From Malus domestica (lineage: Eukaryota; Streptophyta; Magnoliopsida; Rosales; Rosaceae), in NCBI RefSeq assembly GCF_042453785.1, contig NC_091661.1, positions 28,077,501-28,141,500 on the forward strand: a stretch of DNA of 64,000 nt, given 5' to 3'. Position numbers and translations under genes: made by a program. Shown piece after piece: positions 47,167 through 60,693 of the stretch; positions within the stretch are counted from its first letter, which is position 1, and each line of letters starts with the position of its first letter. The notes beneath the pieces are model-generated. The model saw only the letters and a list, made by a program, of their open reading frames with translations. It was not told the DNA's origin and searched no databases.

Positions 47167-47486
47167 CATATTACACGGCTTCGAGAAGCAAACTGTCTTT
47201 TAGGAAAAGACTAAAGTTCCATGAGAAGTTGTAGGGTAGCATCACACATAGATCCAATCCAAGAGTTAGTTTACCTGAATTTGTTTATTATTGTGAGGAG
47301 TCAAAGACTTGAACTAAATAACCCCTTTCCCTCATAGGAAGACGCTACAAAACAATTACAGACTGACAAATAATTTAAGGGAAAAAAAGGGTCCCTAAAT
47401 CTTCATTGGTGGCTTCTCCCAATGCCATCGATATTATATAGTATGGAGTCAATTCGTGGGACAAATATTTGTGATTAAGTAGTTAG

Positions 47487-48000
47487 GTCATCTCCAACCG
47501 ATCCGGCTAAAAAGTTATAGGGCTAAAAATAGTTCGAAATAATACGAAAATCGTCTTCAATCGAGGGTTAAGCCGAAGAGCTTGTGGGCCCCACCGAGCC
47601 AAAACCATATCCAGCCAACCTGATGAGCCCAGCCCACTTTTTTTTTTGAACGAATTTTTTTTTAATTCTAATTTTTTTCATACATCATTTCTCACATATT
47701 TTTCACAATTTCATATTGTCTTACCTTATTTTATTTTAATTCTTCACATTTTATTCTCTTCCAATAATTTTTCCTTTAATTTTTTTCAATAATTTTCAAA
47801 TGGTCACCTCTTTCAATAATCTTCCAATCTGTCTGAAAATTTTATTTAAATATGAAAATTTTATTTAATTAACTATATTAATTCAACTAAAATAATAAAT
47901 TATGTATGACCTATAGCCCTTTGACCCACTGGATTAGATGATTTTTTATCAATAGGCTATATTTAACCTATGGCCCTTTGACCCCCTCAATTGGAGATGA
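47487..48000. mobile_element. MITE with TCATCTCCAA ends
   Basis: Ends GTCATCTCCAACCGA and TCAATTGGAGATGA, with inner inverted GGCTAAA/ATAGCCCTTTGACC motifs. About 514 bp, non-coding. Confidence 0.65.
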
Positions 48001-48739
48001 TACAAAATATGATATGATACTATTTATTAAAATATAATTTCTTACGGAATTATAAAGTTAAACATAATCATTTGACCCTCCTTCGATTAAAAATTGTCGT
48101 ATAGTCCATAGTCAGGTAGTCATCTTCTCGTTCACGTGGTCTTCATTCTCCTCTTCACAATCAAAGGCAAAACGAGAAACCTCGGCAGTCGCCGGTCGCC
48201 GCTCTCACCTGCCAGTGGTCTTACGCCCACTCACGTGCTCACGGCCACTGGCGAGTCGCCACAAACAACCCCACCGCCTCTCTCCCCCCACCACCGTCTG
48301 CACCGTTTAACATTTTCACACTTATCCTATTTCATTTATTTTCCTACCGACTCTCTACTCAGTCCTCATCCAAACATATATATTGTTAATTATTGCTTTT
48401 GCATAACCGCCATGACTCACGAGTAAAGGTATACAGGTACAAAATAAAAATAAAAATTAGTTGATATTTGGTACTAACAAATCCGTTTTATCCCTTCGAT
48501 CAAGGATCTCTTTTGTCACTTAAAAACGTTATATTAAGCCGCTTCAGCTTTTTGACTTCTTTCCACCGTAAATTGCGCAAAAAGTTGATTTTAGTGTCTA
48601 TCGGTCGGTAAAGAGACCGCAACTTTTCCTGATACCTGCTTTTATTTTAAATTTCAGCTATATCAAACTAGTACTAAGTTCAATTTATCCCTTCGATCAA
48701 GGATCTTATAGCTAACTTATTTAGAACAGGTTTAATTAA
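48001..48739. other. Spacer with a repeated 20-mer
   Basis: TTTATCCCTTCGATCAAGGATCT occurs near 48489 and 48690 (shared core of about 20 bases). A GC-richer patch at 48180-48300 gives no recognisable protein. Confidence 0.45.
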
Positions 48740-48932
48740 GGGACCTAGCTTCTTCCATTTTCTATACATTTCTACTTGTGCAGTCACGTTAACATTTTAT
48801 ATTACTATTATTTTTTATCTTATTATCTTTATAAAAAAAATCAATATAAAATATTAACGTGATATAACTGATCGCCCAAAATAAAAAAAAGTTAGAATGT
48901 ATAGGAAGTAGGAGGGCAGGAAAGCCGGGTCC
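48740..48932. mobile_element. MITE, 193 bp
   Basis: Ends GGGACCTAGCTTC and AAGCCGGGTCC, flanked by TTAATTAA at 48732-48739 and 48933-48940; inner arms CACGTTAACATTTTATATTA and AATATAAAATATTAACGTGA. Confidence 0.75.
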
Positions 48933-49138
48933 TTAATTAAGTTACAAAAGATAGACACCAAAGGTCCAAAACAGCAGCCTGCATAGCTTCAACATATGGA
49001 AGATCCAAAGCACTTGATCATATCTTACATATCTTTATATATATTATATATAACATACTGAATATACCAAACTATACATTAAAACTAAACAACATCAACA
49101 GTTCTTCCAAAAAGAAAAAACAAAAACGCAGTAGCTCA

Positions 49139-49723
49139 TCAGTGATTGCCAGCAAACCGGTTGCACAAGGCGAGTGCGTTACTAGTGCACTGAGCAACAT
49201 TAAGCACCTGAGCTCTAACGGAGGATTTGATCTTGCCGTTCAAGGCCTTCCCGGAGAACCCATCAAGACACGTATTATCATCGGTCAAAGCGGCACTGAC
49301 CCAAGTCTCCACATTGCTCATGTGCCACAAGAAATCCTGACCCTTGGATTTCCCCATGTTCTTCAGTTCCGTCACCGACTTGCTCATCCTGTCCACGCTG
49401 TCCCCCATCTCCTCCAAGCAGTCCTTGATGGCTCCGTACTCTCTGGATTTTAGTCCCTTAAACTTGGCCAACTTGGTCACGAATGTTTTGGCGCTCTTTG
49501 CTTTCGTTAGGCTGACGGACAAGGCGGCCTGGGCCAGCTGGCGGGGGCTTTGCTGGATAGAGTTGGCGTAGGAAGAGAGGGATTGGATGCAGACTTGTGG
49601 GTAGGTGGTTGCCCTGCATGAGGTTTCGATGAAGTTTGTAGTAGTTGTGGTGGATGCAGATTTGGCTGTGCCAACAAGGTAGAAGATGGGAAGAAGAAGC
49701 AAGAAAACTGAGGCTCTAGCCAT
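49139..49723 (-). CDS. Pectin methylesterase inhibitor, divergent minus-strand member
   Basis: 194 residues, single exon. The open frame continues upstream to a GTG at 49828, but that stretch includes a TATA box (TATAAATA, 49809-49816), so ATG 49723 is the start and gives a proper signal peptide (MARASVFLLLLPIFYLVGTA). Cysteines C36 and C45 (SCRATTYPQVC), C102 (KDCLEEMGD) and C152 (NTCLDGF) are all present. WVSAALTDD and SNALAL match the other members. Likely a secreted cell-wall inhibitor of pectin methylesterase. It is the closest PMEI to the PPR gene. Confidence 0.93.
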   Translation of the reverse strand: MARASVFLLLLPIFYLVGTAKSASTTTTTNFIETSCRATTYPQVCIQSLSSYANSIQQSPRQLAQAALSVSLTKAKSAKTFVTKLAKFKGLKSREYGAIKDCLEEMGDSVDRMSKSVTELKNMGKSKGQDFLWHMSNVETWVSAALTDDNTCLDGFSGKALNGKIKSSVRAQVLNVAQCTSNALALCNRFAGNH

Positions 49724-49808
49724 TGAAGGAAAGTTGGGAATTTGGAGTGGGATTGGACTTGGAAAAGGTTGAGACTTGAGAATGCGAAATGATAGTGAAA
49801 GGATTGCG

Positions 49809-49816
49809 TATTTATA
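49809..49816 (-). promoter_or_regulatory. TATA box of the PMEI at 49.1 kb
   Basis: TATAAATA on the minus strand, 86 bases before the ATG. Confidence 0.6.
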
Positions 49817-50421
49817 GAGACGTGACACTATTTTTTTTTTACACTATGTTTCATCTTATACACATTGCTCTTTATTTTAGTTTTTTTATTTGTTTAGTCT
49901 AAAGATCATAAACAATAAAGTGTGACATGAAATAACATAAATGTACGGAAATTATTCGTTTACATATAAAATGTATAATTAGTCGGAAAAATCATTACTT
50001 TATGTTAAGTTGTACTAATTAATTGACACCGTGTGTAACAATCTGCGTACTAGATTCATTCTTCCTAGTTTTATTTCTTTGATATCTCGAGATGTGGAAA
50101 AGGCAAGGATAACAGATAAGGGTGTAAATAAAGGGCTTCTGATTTTTATATATATCTTTGTCAACTTCGTGGAAACTTAGGCACATGACCAATCGTATTT
50201 TTCAAACATATGTATAAATTACCTAATGTTTTGTCGACCAACGTGACATAGTTTCTATTTTTTACGGGTACAAATCCAGTAAGCTTTGTAGGTTAAGTGG
50301 GATCCACATATTATCTAGAGGCTGCGAGTTGATTGAGGCCAAATCTTGAAAGAAAATTAATGTCCCACACCATGTGATACGCAAAATCTAAACAAGAAAA
50401 CGTGATTGGGGCATAGATTAT

Positions 50422-50618
50422 AGAAGGGATCTTCTCCAGATCCCTTCCATCAAATTCACACAATCAATCAATCAGGATCCTTGAAATTTAATCAAACAGT
50501 TACAAACAGAAAACTCTTTTAAAAGTTATAATAACTTTAGTTGTTAAATTAAATTTCAAGAGCCCGAATTAACTGATTTGATAGATTTGGTGGAAGATAT
50601 CTGAAGAGAATCCCTTTC
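50422..50618. mobile_element. MITE with CATAGATTAT target duplication
   Basis: Ends AGAAGGGATCTTCTCCAGAT and ATCTGAAGAGAATCCCTTTC; flanks CATAGATTAT at 50412-50421 and 50619-50628 (9-10 bp, Mutator-like). Inner arms TTGAAATTTAAT and ATTAAATTTCAA. Confidence 0.82.
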
Positions 50619-50628
50619 CATAGATTAT

Positions 50629-52487
50629 TTGCACTTCCTTGAATTATGCAGCAGGACTTAGGGAATGCATGCTAAGCGGCAACTATTTGGGTTCCGGTTT
50701 TACCTATTTCAAAGTCATCAATGGAAATATAACAAACTAACAAACTAACTTCAAAGAAAAATTAAAAACAAATACATAAACAAACAAAAAAATAAAACCG
50801 ATGAAAACCAACGACCTTTTGGTAAAGTGATAATTTTCTTCATTAAACGGTATTAGGTAATTCGACTCTGCATAATTGTGATTAAGAATACAACATATAT
50901 CTTCCATACAATTGATATATTTAGTTGTGATGTAACTTTATTATGATGTGTTAACCCGTTGTAATATCTTTTTGACGGCCCTATCGTTCATACGAACAAA
51001 GAAGTTATAAATGGGAAAGCAAGCTATGTGAAATGAGAGGCCAATAGAACAAAGGCAGAAGAAGGGCAAAAAGTGACCAAAACCCTAACAAATTAGGGAA
51101 AGAAACAAGAAAGCAATGTAAAACGAGATGTGAAACCCACGGTTATAATTGAAGGCAGTCTAAAGTAATGTGAAGGGAACATATGTACCTACCTAACTGC
51201 ATGCATGGTATGAGTTTTTTCTTGTGTTTTTACCCGATAATTAATTTCATCAACGACCAAGAGAAAGAGAAAGGTTGCAACCCCTTTTGCTCCAGTCCCT
51301 TGCCGACCTATTAATTTGTTAAGTCACATAATATCAGAAGGCCAGAAACTAAGATTTACTCGTTGTTAAGTGGCTTGTGATATTTGTTAACTTTTAAATT
51401 TTGATACTGTTTTTATAAAATTAGTTCTTATGTTAGTGTTTTTATGTTAGATTATAAAATTAATTAATCTGAAATTATTTCCCTAATTATTGCATGTGTT
51501 AGTTCATGCCTGCATGAAGCAACGCAGAGATTAATGGAAAATGCTGCTGAATAAGTTAACTGTGCTTGTTCCTACCACTGCAAAATATCCCCACCAAACT
51601 GCATTATAGGCAAAACAATATGAGTCATGTGATTGTGACCAACAAATGAGCTATGAAGTAAATAATTCAAGCACTAGATTATGTCAATTTGCAGTCGACA
51701 TGCCCCTATCAAGGTTCTGGCTGGCTGAAAAAATGGGCATTGTTGTGAAAAAATGGGCAACTGTAACTCTCAGTGAAATCGAAAAACGAAGTAGTTACAC
51801 TTAGTAAAGGGTATTAAGCATGTAATGCAGATTTATTTGTAATAATGATTTAACCCGAATAAGGAGAGATTATGAGCTATTTCTATTTTGTATATTCTCG
51901 TGTGTATCTCTCTAACATTACATAATAAGAAAATTAAACACAAAAAGATATATAATCAATTACGAGACAGATATTATTTCCAAAATAAGATTGACACTTT
52001 CGCTTTGTTACTTTTGTACATCTAAAAAACATAGGTTGGTCCATATCATAATCAATAGAGTTCTTGCCATGTTTAATGAGCAATTATTGGATTAACAACG
52101 TAACCACAGCCGTTATGATTATACCAATGAAACGAGAGTGTCTTAAACTAATCATGTATTAACGAGGATCAATGATTAGTTGGGACGTAGGGATATTTCC
52201 GAATCATACTACTATTACCAAAAGTTAAGACCTTTTTGGATGATAGAGGCCGAAAGCAAAGAATGGTACAAGGCTATCTGGAAGCATCTGTCGAAAAATA
52301 ATGGAGTAGTACTAGCCAACTAGGCCAAGTTTGATCCTTAAGATTGAGGAGGACTTCCTCTTTAAGGTGTTTTGTTAATGATTTACGAAATTTTGTGTTT
52401 AAGATTGGAATCGTTCATATAATAAATCACTCTGCATATTTAAGAGGAATTCCTTGTCTTTTCAGGAGTCAAGTTATTAATTCCTTG
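50629..52487. other. Spacer
   Basis: AT-rich, non-coding as far as I can see; no gene, RNA gene or clear repeat recognised. Confidence 0.45.
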
Positions 52488-53881
52488 AGAGCAATTCCAC
52501 TCCTAAAGACTTTGCGCCAGCACCCAGCTCATTTATCCACTCAAGTGAACAGTAATAGACTCCAGTAAATAGTAATAGGCCAAAGCATCTCCACCCCTAA
52601 AACCAAATAGCCTAGTCAATTTTATTAAAATATTATTAATTTTTATTATAAAATAATAATTTAATTTTTAACAAATGCATCTCCGCTCCCCTCCCCTGTC
52701 TCTGCCTCAGAAGCTCCCCTACTGCTCCCCTCCAATGTGCAGAAGAAAGAAACCCATTAACAAGATGAAGGGATATAAGAAGAACACAGTGGAAGGGATC
52801 TCTCTCTCTCTCTCTCTCTCTCTGAACCTCAGCCTCAAGGAGGGCGTCGAAGGCCCCCAAACCCCCATCCCCGCCGCCCTTTGCTCCGCCTGCAAATTGG
52901 CCTTCTTCAACCTCATCCTCAAGGAGCTCTGCACCAAGATCTCTCTGCAACGCGTTGATCGTGCGGGAGGTTGATGGCCCGACTGACGTCAAATGACCCG
53001 GCATATGTGTAACATCCCACATTACCCAAGGGAGTGATCCTTAAATGTATATTCTCATCCCTACCTAGCACGAGGCCTTTTGGGAGCTCACTGGCTTCGG
53101 GTTCCCACATCGCCCAGAAGAGTGATCCTTAAATGTATATTCTCATCCCTACCTAGCACGAGGCCTTTTGGGAGCTCATTGGTTTCGGGTTCCGTCGGAA
53201 TTCCGAAGTTAAGCGAGAAAGTGTCCAGAGCACTCCCATGATGGGTGACCCACTGGGAAGTTGCTCGTGAGTTCTCAGAAACAAAACCGTGAGGGCGTGG
53301 TCAGGGCCCAAAGCGGACAAGATCGTGCTACGGTGGTGGAGCGGGCTCGGGAAGTGATCCGCCTCCAGTCGGGATGTGACAATGGTGTATCAGAGCCTAA
53401 CCCTGGCCGTGGTGTGCCGACGAGGACGTCGGGCCCCTAAGGGGGGTGGATTGTAACATCTCACATCGCCTAGGGGAATGATCCTTAAATGTATATTCTC
53501 ATCCCTACCTAGCATGAGGCCTTTTGGGAGCTCACTGGCTTCGGGTTCCGTCGGAACTCCGAAGTTCAACGAGAAGGTGGCCAGAGCACTTCCATGATGG
53601 GTGACCCACTGGGAAGTTGCTCGTGAGTTCCCAGAAACAAAACCATGAGGGCGTGATCGGGGCCCAAAGCGGACAATATCGTGTTACGGTGGTGGAGTGG
53701 GCCCAGGAAGTGGTCCGCCCCGGCGGGGATGTGACAATATGGGTCTATAGATTTTAGGCCGGTCTCTTGCCTGGCTTGGGTTGGGTGCCAGTCAAAATGC
53801 TAGGCTGGAGTGGATAGCCTGGGTACTGGGCTGGTTTTTTGGCTGGGTGATGGCCTATCAGTTCCCTGGTGGAACTGCTCT
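52488..53881. mobile_element. Inverted-repeat element enclosing a Cassandra TRIM
   Basis: Ends AGAGCAATTCCAC and GTGGAACTGCTCT. Net size is about 665 bp without the TRIM. Its inside includes a GC-rich patch (52670-52980) with a CT run at 52799-52823; open frames there on both strands have no known domain, so it may be a captured host sequence. No certain target duplication. Confidence 0.5.
53008..53736 (+). mobile_element. Cassandra TRIM retrotransposon
   Basis: LTRs 53008-53381 and 53452-53736 begin TGTAACATC and end GATGTGACA; target duplication ATATG at 53003-53007 and 53737-53741. The LTRs carry the 5S-rRNA-like stretch that defines Cassandra (CTCCGAAGTTAAGCGAG, GATGGGTGACC, GGGAAGTTGCTCGTG). 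A tRNA-Met type primer site (ATCAGAGCCTAAC) and a purine tract (GGGGGGTGG) lie in the 70-bp middle. The left LTR has its first 94 bp or so repeated. No coding capacity, as normal for the family. The LTRs differ at a fair number of sites, so it is old. Confidence 0.93.
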
Positions 53882-54608
53882 GACATATTGCATGGTAGAA
53901 GGGACTTAGGTTTGGGAGCTTAAGAACTGAATAATAATAGGGTTTTAAAGTATTGATCATCTATCCATAATAAGCAGTTTTGATCAATCTATGTTTAACA
54001 CTAGAGACTTTGAAAGCAATATAAAACAATTTTATTCATAAGCGCTTTTACTAAAAGCTCTTTTATTAAAAACACGTCAAACCAAATATTAATAAAAACC
54101 TAGGTGTTTCTTGAAAGCACTACATGCTTCTTCAACGTGCTTACAACTCATAAAGAGCTTTAGTTTTTTAGTCAAATCTTATCGAAAATACTTTTAATTA
54201 TCCAAAAAATTTGGTCATTCGAAAAATAACTTCAAAGTCATGCATCGTATCGTTCTAACAGAACAAATAACAATTGCTCAAACATTAGAGAAATTTCAAG
54301 TGAAGTGAAAAAGAATTGAATGCTTTTATTTTTCTCTTATGTTCGACGTGTACAAGTATTAGATATGAGTTGGGTTAGGAACATCCAGCTATGGCTGAAC
54401 TGAACAGAACAATATTCTTAGTCAGATTTCTTCAGAAGCTTTTTGCAATTGCATGTGTCTTCTCTGTCACAACGAAGACACGGAAAAGATGAACAGCTAG
54501 GGTTTCATGGCTTCGAGCAACCGACCTTCACTTGTCTGCCAATCCTTCAGTTTTGTATCAATGTTGAACCAGAAGGACCAAAAGTCACAAGATTTTAATT
54601 TTGTGGGT
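53882..54608. other. Spacer between the TRIM-bearing element and the PPR gene
   Basis: Non-coding; includes the 3' flank of the PPR gene. The stretch 54040-54190 with AAGCGCTTTTA and AAAGAGCTTTAG looks like a decayed inverted repeat. Confidence 0.45.
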
Positions 54609-56171
54609 CTATGAGTCCAATCCTCTCTCCATCATCATCAATCTCACTCTCTCCACATCCTCCAACCTACCCACATTGCCATAAATCATCATCAAAAGCT
54701 CGAAATTATACTCGTTATCCGGCTCCAGATCGAAAAGCTTCTCTGCAGCAACCTCCCCGATATCAACATTGCTATGAAGGTAGCAAGCATACAGCAGTGC
54801 ACCCCACACCGTCGGACCAGCCTCAAACTCCATTCCATCCGTTATGATCCCGTAAGCTTCTTTGATCCGACCTGACCTTCCGTAAAGATTCACCATGCAA
54901 GCATAATGCTCCATAATTGGACTAATTCTGTATCTATTTTTCATGACAGAATATAGTCTCTGACCGTCCTTGACCAGACCTAAATTGGCGCAAGCCGATA
55001 AGATTGACACAAATGTGATACTGTCTGGCAAAGCACCGTCCTTCTCCATCTGATCAAAATACAGCAAGGCTTCCCGGCTTTTAGAATGAGCTGAAATGAT
55101 TGTATTCCATGTTACAACATCCCTCTCCGGCATATGACTAAACAACCATCGCGCTCGATTCAACTCGTGGTGTTTGGAATATGCAGCAATCAAGGCATTG
55201 GCAATGGACAAGTTCCACTCAACTCCCATCCTAATTACCCATCCGTGTATTTGAACTACAAGCTGTAATGATTGAACCGCAGCGAGGATTGTGGATATAG
55301 AAACAGAATCGGGCTGGTAACCTTCATCAAACATTTGGCGAAAGATGTCCAGCGCCTGCAGCAAAACCCCATGGCGCATATAACTAGTGAGCATTGTGTT
55401 CCAAGAAACCTTGTCCCGACTGGAAATCTTATCGAACACTTTCCGAGCCTTCACAATATCGCCACATTTGGCATACATGTCCACCAGTGCATTAAGCACA
55501 AACCTATCATTCAATAAACCCGAACGCACAACATGCCGATGCACAGCCTCACCAATCTGAATGAACCCAATTCCCCCACAAGCTTTCAAAACTCGAGGGA
55601 ACGTGAACCGGTCAGGTTCAACTCCCTCTTCCTCCATTTGAAAGTACAGCGCCATAGCATCCTCGTACAAACCCAATTCAGCATACCCCGAGATAAGCGC
55701 ATTCCATGCAAAAGCAGAAGCGTCCCTCTTAGGCATTTCATCAAACACCTTGTGCGCCTCCTCCATACGCCCACTTGCAGCATAAAGTCTAAGAAGCTTC
55801 GACGAGAGGCCTACATTTCGACGCAAAAGGCTTCTGGGAATGAGCTTATGAACCCGGTGGCAATACTTCATTGCTTCTAGCTGGTAGCATATTTCCAAAA
55901 GGGAAGCAAAGGTTTGCGTGTCGACATTTACGCCTTTGTCGACGGATGCTTCCAGGTCCTTGACGACGGCGTCGAGGGCTTGGAGCTTGGTCTGGGCGGA
56001 GGGTTTATGGTAAATAATGAGGGGGGTTGGGGTTGATTTGGGGAAGGAGAGGGAATTGGTGTTTTGGTTTTGGTGAAGCTGTTTTTGCTTCTTGTTCTTC
56101 TTGCTTTTGGAAGAAGTGCAGACGCTCAGTTTTGCTGTGTGGAAACTTAGCGGTTGAAATGTGGTCACCAT
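54609..56171 (-). CDS. OTP70: PLS-class pentatricopeptide repeat protein, OTP70-like, organellar
   Basis: Single exon, 520 residues. Residues 1-60 are Ser/Lys/Thr-rich and look like an organellar transit peptide. About ten PPR/PPR-like motifs follow (for example AWNALISGYAELGLYEDAMA, NALVDMYAKCGDIVKARKVF, WNTMLTSYMRHG, ACMVNLYGRSGRIKEAYGII), then a short E-type end (GPTVWGALLYACYLHSNVDI, EPDNEYNFELL). No DYW domain. It matches the Arabidopsis At4g25270 protein as I remember it, in length and in blocks such as QTKLQALDAVV and DRFTFPRVLKACGGIG. That protein, OTP70, is reported to act in splicing of the plastid rpoC1 intron; the same role here is inference. Intronless, as usual for PPR genes. 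Confidence 0.9.
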   Translation of the reverse strand: MVTTFQPLSFHTAKLSVCTSSKSKKNKKQKQLHQNQNTNSLSFPKSTPTPLIIYHKPSAQTKLQALDAVVKDLEASVDKGVNVDTQTFASLLEICYQLEAMKYCHRVHKLIPRSLLRRNVGLSSKLLRLYAASGRMEEAHKVFDEMPKRDASAFAWNALISGYAELGLYEDAMALYFQMEEEGVEPDRFTFPRVLKACGGIGFIQIGEAVHRHVVRSGLLNDRFVLNALVDMYAKCGDIVKARKVFDKISSRDKVSWNTMLTSYMRHGVLLQALDIFRQMFDEGYQPDSVSISTILAAVQSLQLVVQIHGWVIRMGVEWNLSIANALIAAYSKHHELNRARWLFSHMPERDVVTWNTIISAHSKSREALLYFDQMEKDGALPDSITFVSILSACANLGLVKDGQRLYSVMKNRYRISPIMEHYACMVNLYGRSGRIKEAYGIITDGMEFEAGPTVWGALLYACYLHSNVDIGEVAAEKLFDLEPDNEYNFELLMMIYGNVGRLEDVERVRLMMMERGLDS

Positions 56172-56781
56172 TTTTTGAAACTAACAAATTGTTTGAAAAA
56201 TTTCTAGTTAAAGGGCCTATAAACTACCTGTCGTGTACACTACTCTGACCAACTGGATGGACAACACCAAATATTTACATAATTAAAAAAAAATCTTGAC
56301 AAAACAATATAAATTATTTACATGCCGAGTACACTGCTCTGATTGACTGAGTTAACTCACGTATGCAACATAATTTAAAGTATTGTTTTACATTGAAATA
56401 ACCCATTCAAGGTTTTAGCTTTCTCTAGTACAACAAAATTATAGTCTGTTCCTGTACAACAGTACATGCATCTTAAATATCAGATTAGATCTTGGATTAA
56501 CGGTAACCAGATCAGATTGACCTCAGTTATACATTTTTCACTTGCAGCATAGTTTTCCTTCCAGCTTAAGAGGGGTAAATGCAACCATCAAAGTGACACA
56601 TTCGGGGTAGATAAAATTAACCCGGTTGATCAGTAATCGATTTAGATTTCGCCACGCTTCTTTTAGTAGAAACTTTTACTCCTCAAGACGCTTCTGGACA
56701 GCAGACTAATCTCCGGTGATCTTTGCCAGAGAGACGAAAGCACGAAAATCTTACAAGCCCTGCTATCTTTTACTCGAGCGT
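56172..56781. other. Spacer between kinase gene 3' end and PPR gene
   Basis: Holds the 3' UTR of the kinase and the promoter of the PPR gene, both on the minus strand. A GTACACT(A/G)CTCTGA phrase occurs twice (56234, 56328). No other feature. Confidence 0.5.
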
Positions 56782-59180
<2,399 letters not shown>

Positions 59181-59297
59181 GTCTCTGTAGCGTTGAGCTG
59201 CTCCGATTGGTTTAGCTTTTTGGTTGCCGTTTTTTACTGAGGCATTACGTCGAACAGGTAGATTGCTTGATTGCCTCCTTGGTGGGGTCCACCGTAC

Positions 59298-59466
59298 GAG
59301 ATATTTTTTTTAATGTGATCAGTATACGGAGTGGTTGTCATTATACAAATTATGAAATATGTATGTTAAAATGTTAATAACTTAAAATGTAAAATTTTCC
59401 ACCACTTCCATAAAAACATATGATGTGATGTACCATCTACGTTCCGTCGCAAAAAAAAAATTTCTC
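59298..59466. mobile_element. MULE-like MITE, 169 bp, near the kinase gene promoter
   Basis: Same family as 38394-38563, opposite orientation (GAGATATTTTTTTTAATGTG ... AAATTTCTC), flanked by CCACCGTAC (59289-59297) and CCACCGCAC (59467-59475). It begins 118 bases upstream of the kinase ATG. Confidence 0.83.
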
Positions 59467-59929
59467 CCACCGCACGTTGGTCCGTCAATCCACCAATCCG
59501 GGTGGGGGTGCAGTGCACCGCATGTTTATGGGCTGTTAGAACTTCAACCCACCAAGTTCATTTCAGGTTTCAGTTGGGCTCGAAGATAAATGGCTAAGCC
59601 CAAAACCTCAACTGAAAAGGACATGTCTTAAAATGTGTTGTTAACCCACTAACTAAACAAGTTATCATGGTCGTCATCATCATCACTAAGCACTCTTTTT
59701 ACGGGAATATAACAACGTCCTCACTTGGACATTCTCGATTCTCTTTCTTATTCTGTAATGTTGTTTGATGACCATGACTGTCTACTTTTCTACATCACTT
59801 TATACTGATTGACTATTGCAAAAACTCAATTACGTCAGAAATCGTTTAACTATTCGATTAATATTATGAATTTTTTAGTATTTACGTGAGAATCATGATT
59901 TTTCTATTTATTGGATAACCGTTAAGTCA

Positions 59930-60675
59930 ATTAATGAGAACTCCTCTATTCCGTGGACGTAGCCAATATGGGTGAACCACGTACATCTTGTGTTTGCTTT
60001 CCTATCTCTATCCATTTATATACTTATCCACACTAATGACCGGAGCAATCTAACGAAGATCACAAAAAGTGACCGTTTTCGCTACCTAGGATCTATCTTG
60101 CAAGAGAACGGAGACTTAGATGAAGATCTCAACCATAGAATACAAGCTGGATGGATGAAGTGTAAGAGTGCATCCGGCGTGTTGTGTGACCGTCGTAGGC
60201 CACTGAAGCTCAAGGGAAAATTTTATAGGACGTCAATAAGGCCGCGATGTTGTATGGCACAGAATGTTGGGCGGTGAAGCATCAACACGTACACAAAATG
60301 GGTGTAGCGGAGATGAGGATGCTTCGTGGGATATATGGGCACACGAGAAAGGATAAGATTGGGAATGAGGATATCCGAGGTAAAGTAGGAGTAGCCAAAA
60401 TTGAAGGAAATATGAGAGAAAATCGGTTCCGGTGGTTTGGACATGTGCAAAGAAGGCCTACTGACGCTCCGGTTCGAAAATGTGACTACGGGACAGAGGT
60501 TCAGGGCCGAAGGGGTAGAGGAAGACCTAGGAAAACTTTGGAAGAGACCCTAGGAAAAGACTTGAGTACTTGGATCTAACGGAGGACATGACACAAAACC
60601 GAGCGCAATGGCGTTCTAAGATTCATATAGCCGACCCCACTTAGTGGGAAAAGGCTTTGTTGTTGTTGTTGTTGT
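59930..60675 (+). mobile_element. 5'-truncated RTE-type LINE fused to an LTR fragment
   Basis: It lies between two copies of ATTGGATAACCGTTAAGT (59912-59929, 60676-60693). From about 60072 it encodes the C-terminal part of a plant LINE reverse transcriptase ([73 protein letters not shown], then ADPT), with one frame change near 60240, and ends in (GTT)n, the tail type of RTE-like elements. The first 140 bp (about 59939-60071) instead match the R-U5 part of the Tat LTR in its sense orientation. Confidence 0.85.
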
Positions 60676-60693
60676 TGATTGGATAACCGTTAA

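Noticed and set aside
52675-52974. ORF pair on both strands in a GC-rich patch
   Set aside because: No recognisable domain, includes a CT run, and lies inside an inverted-repeat element; left as possible captured sequence only.
53085-53300. 5S rRNA gene
   Set aside because: The 5S-like sequence lies in both LTRs of a Cassandra TRIM with a target duplication, so it is part of that element and not a ribosomal gene.
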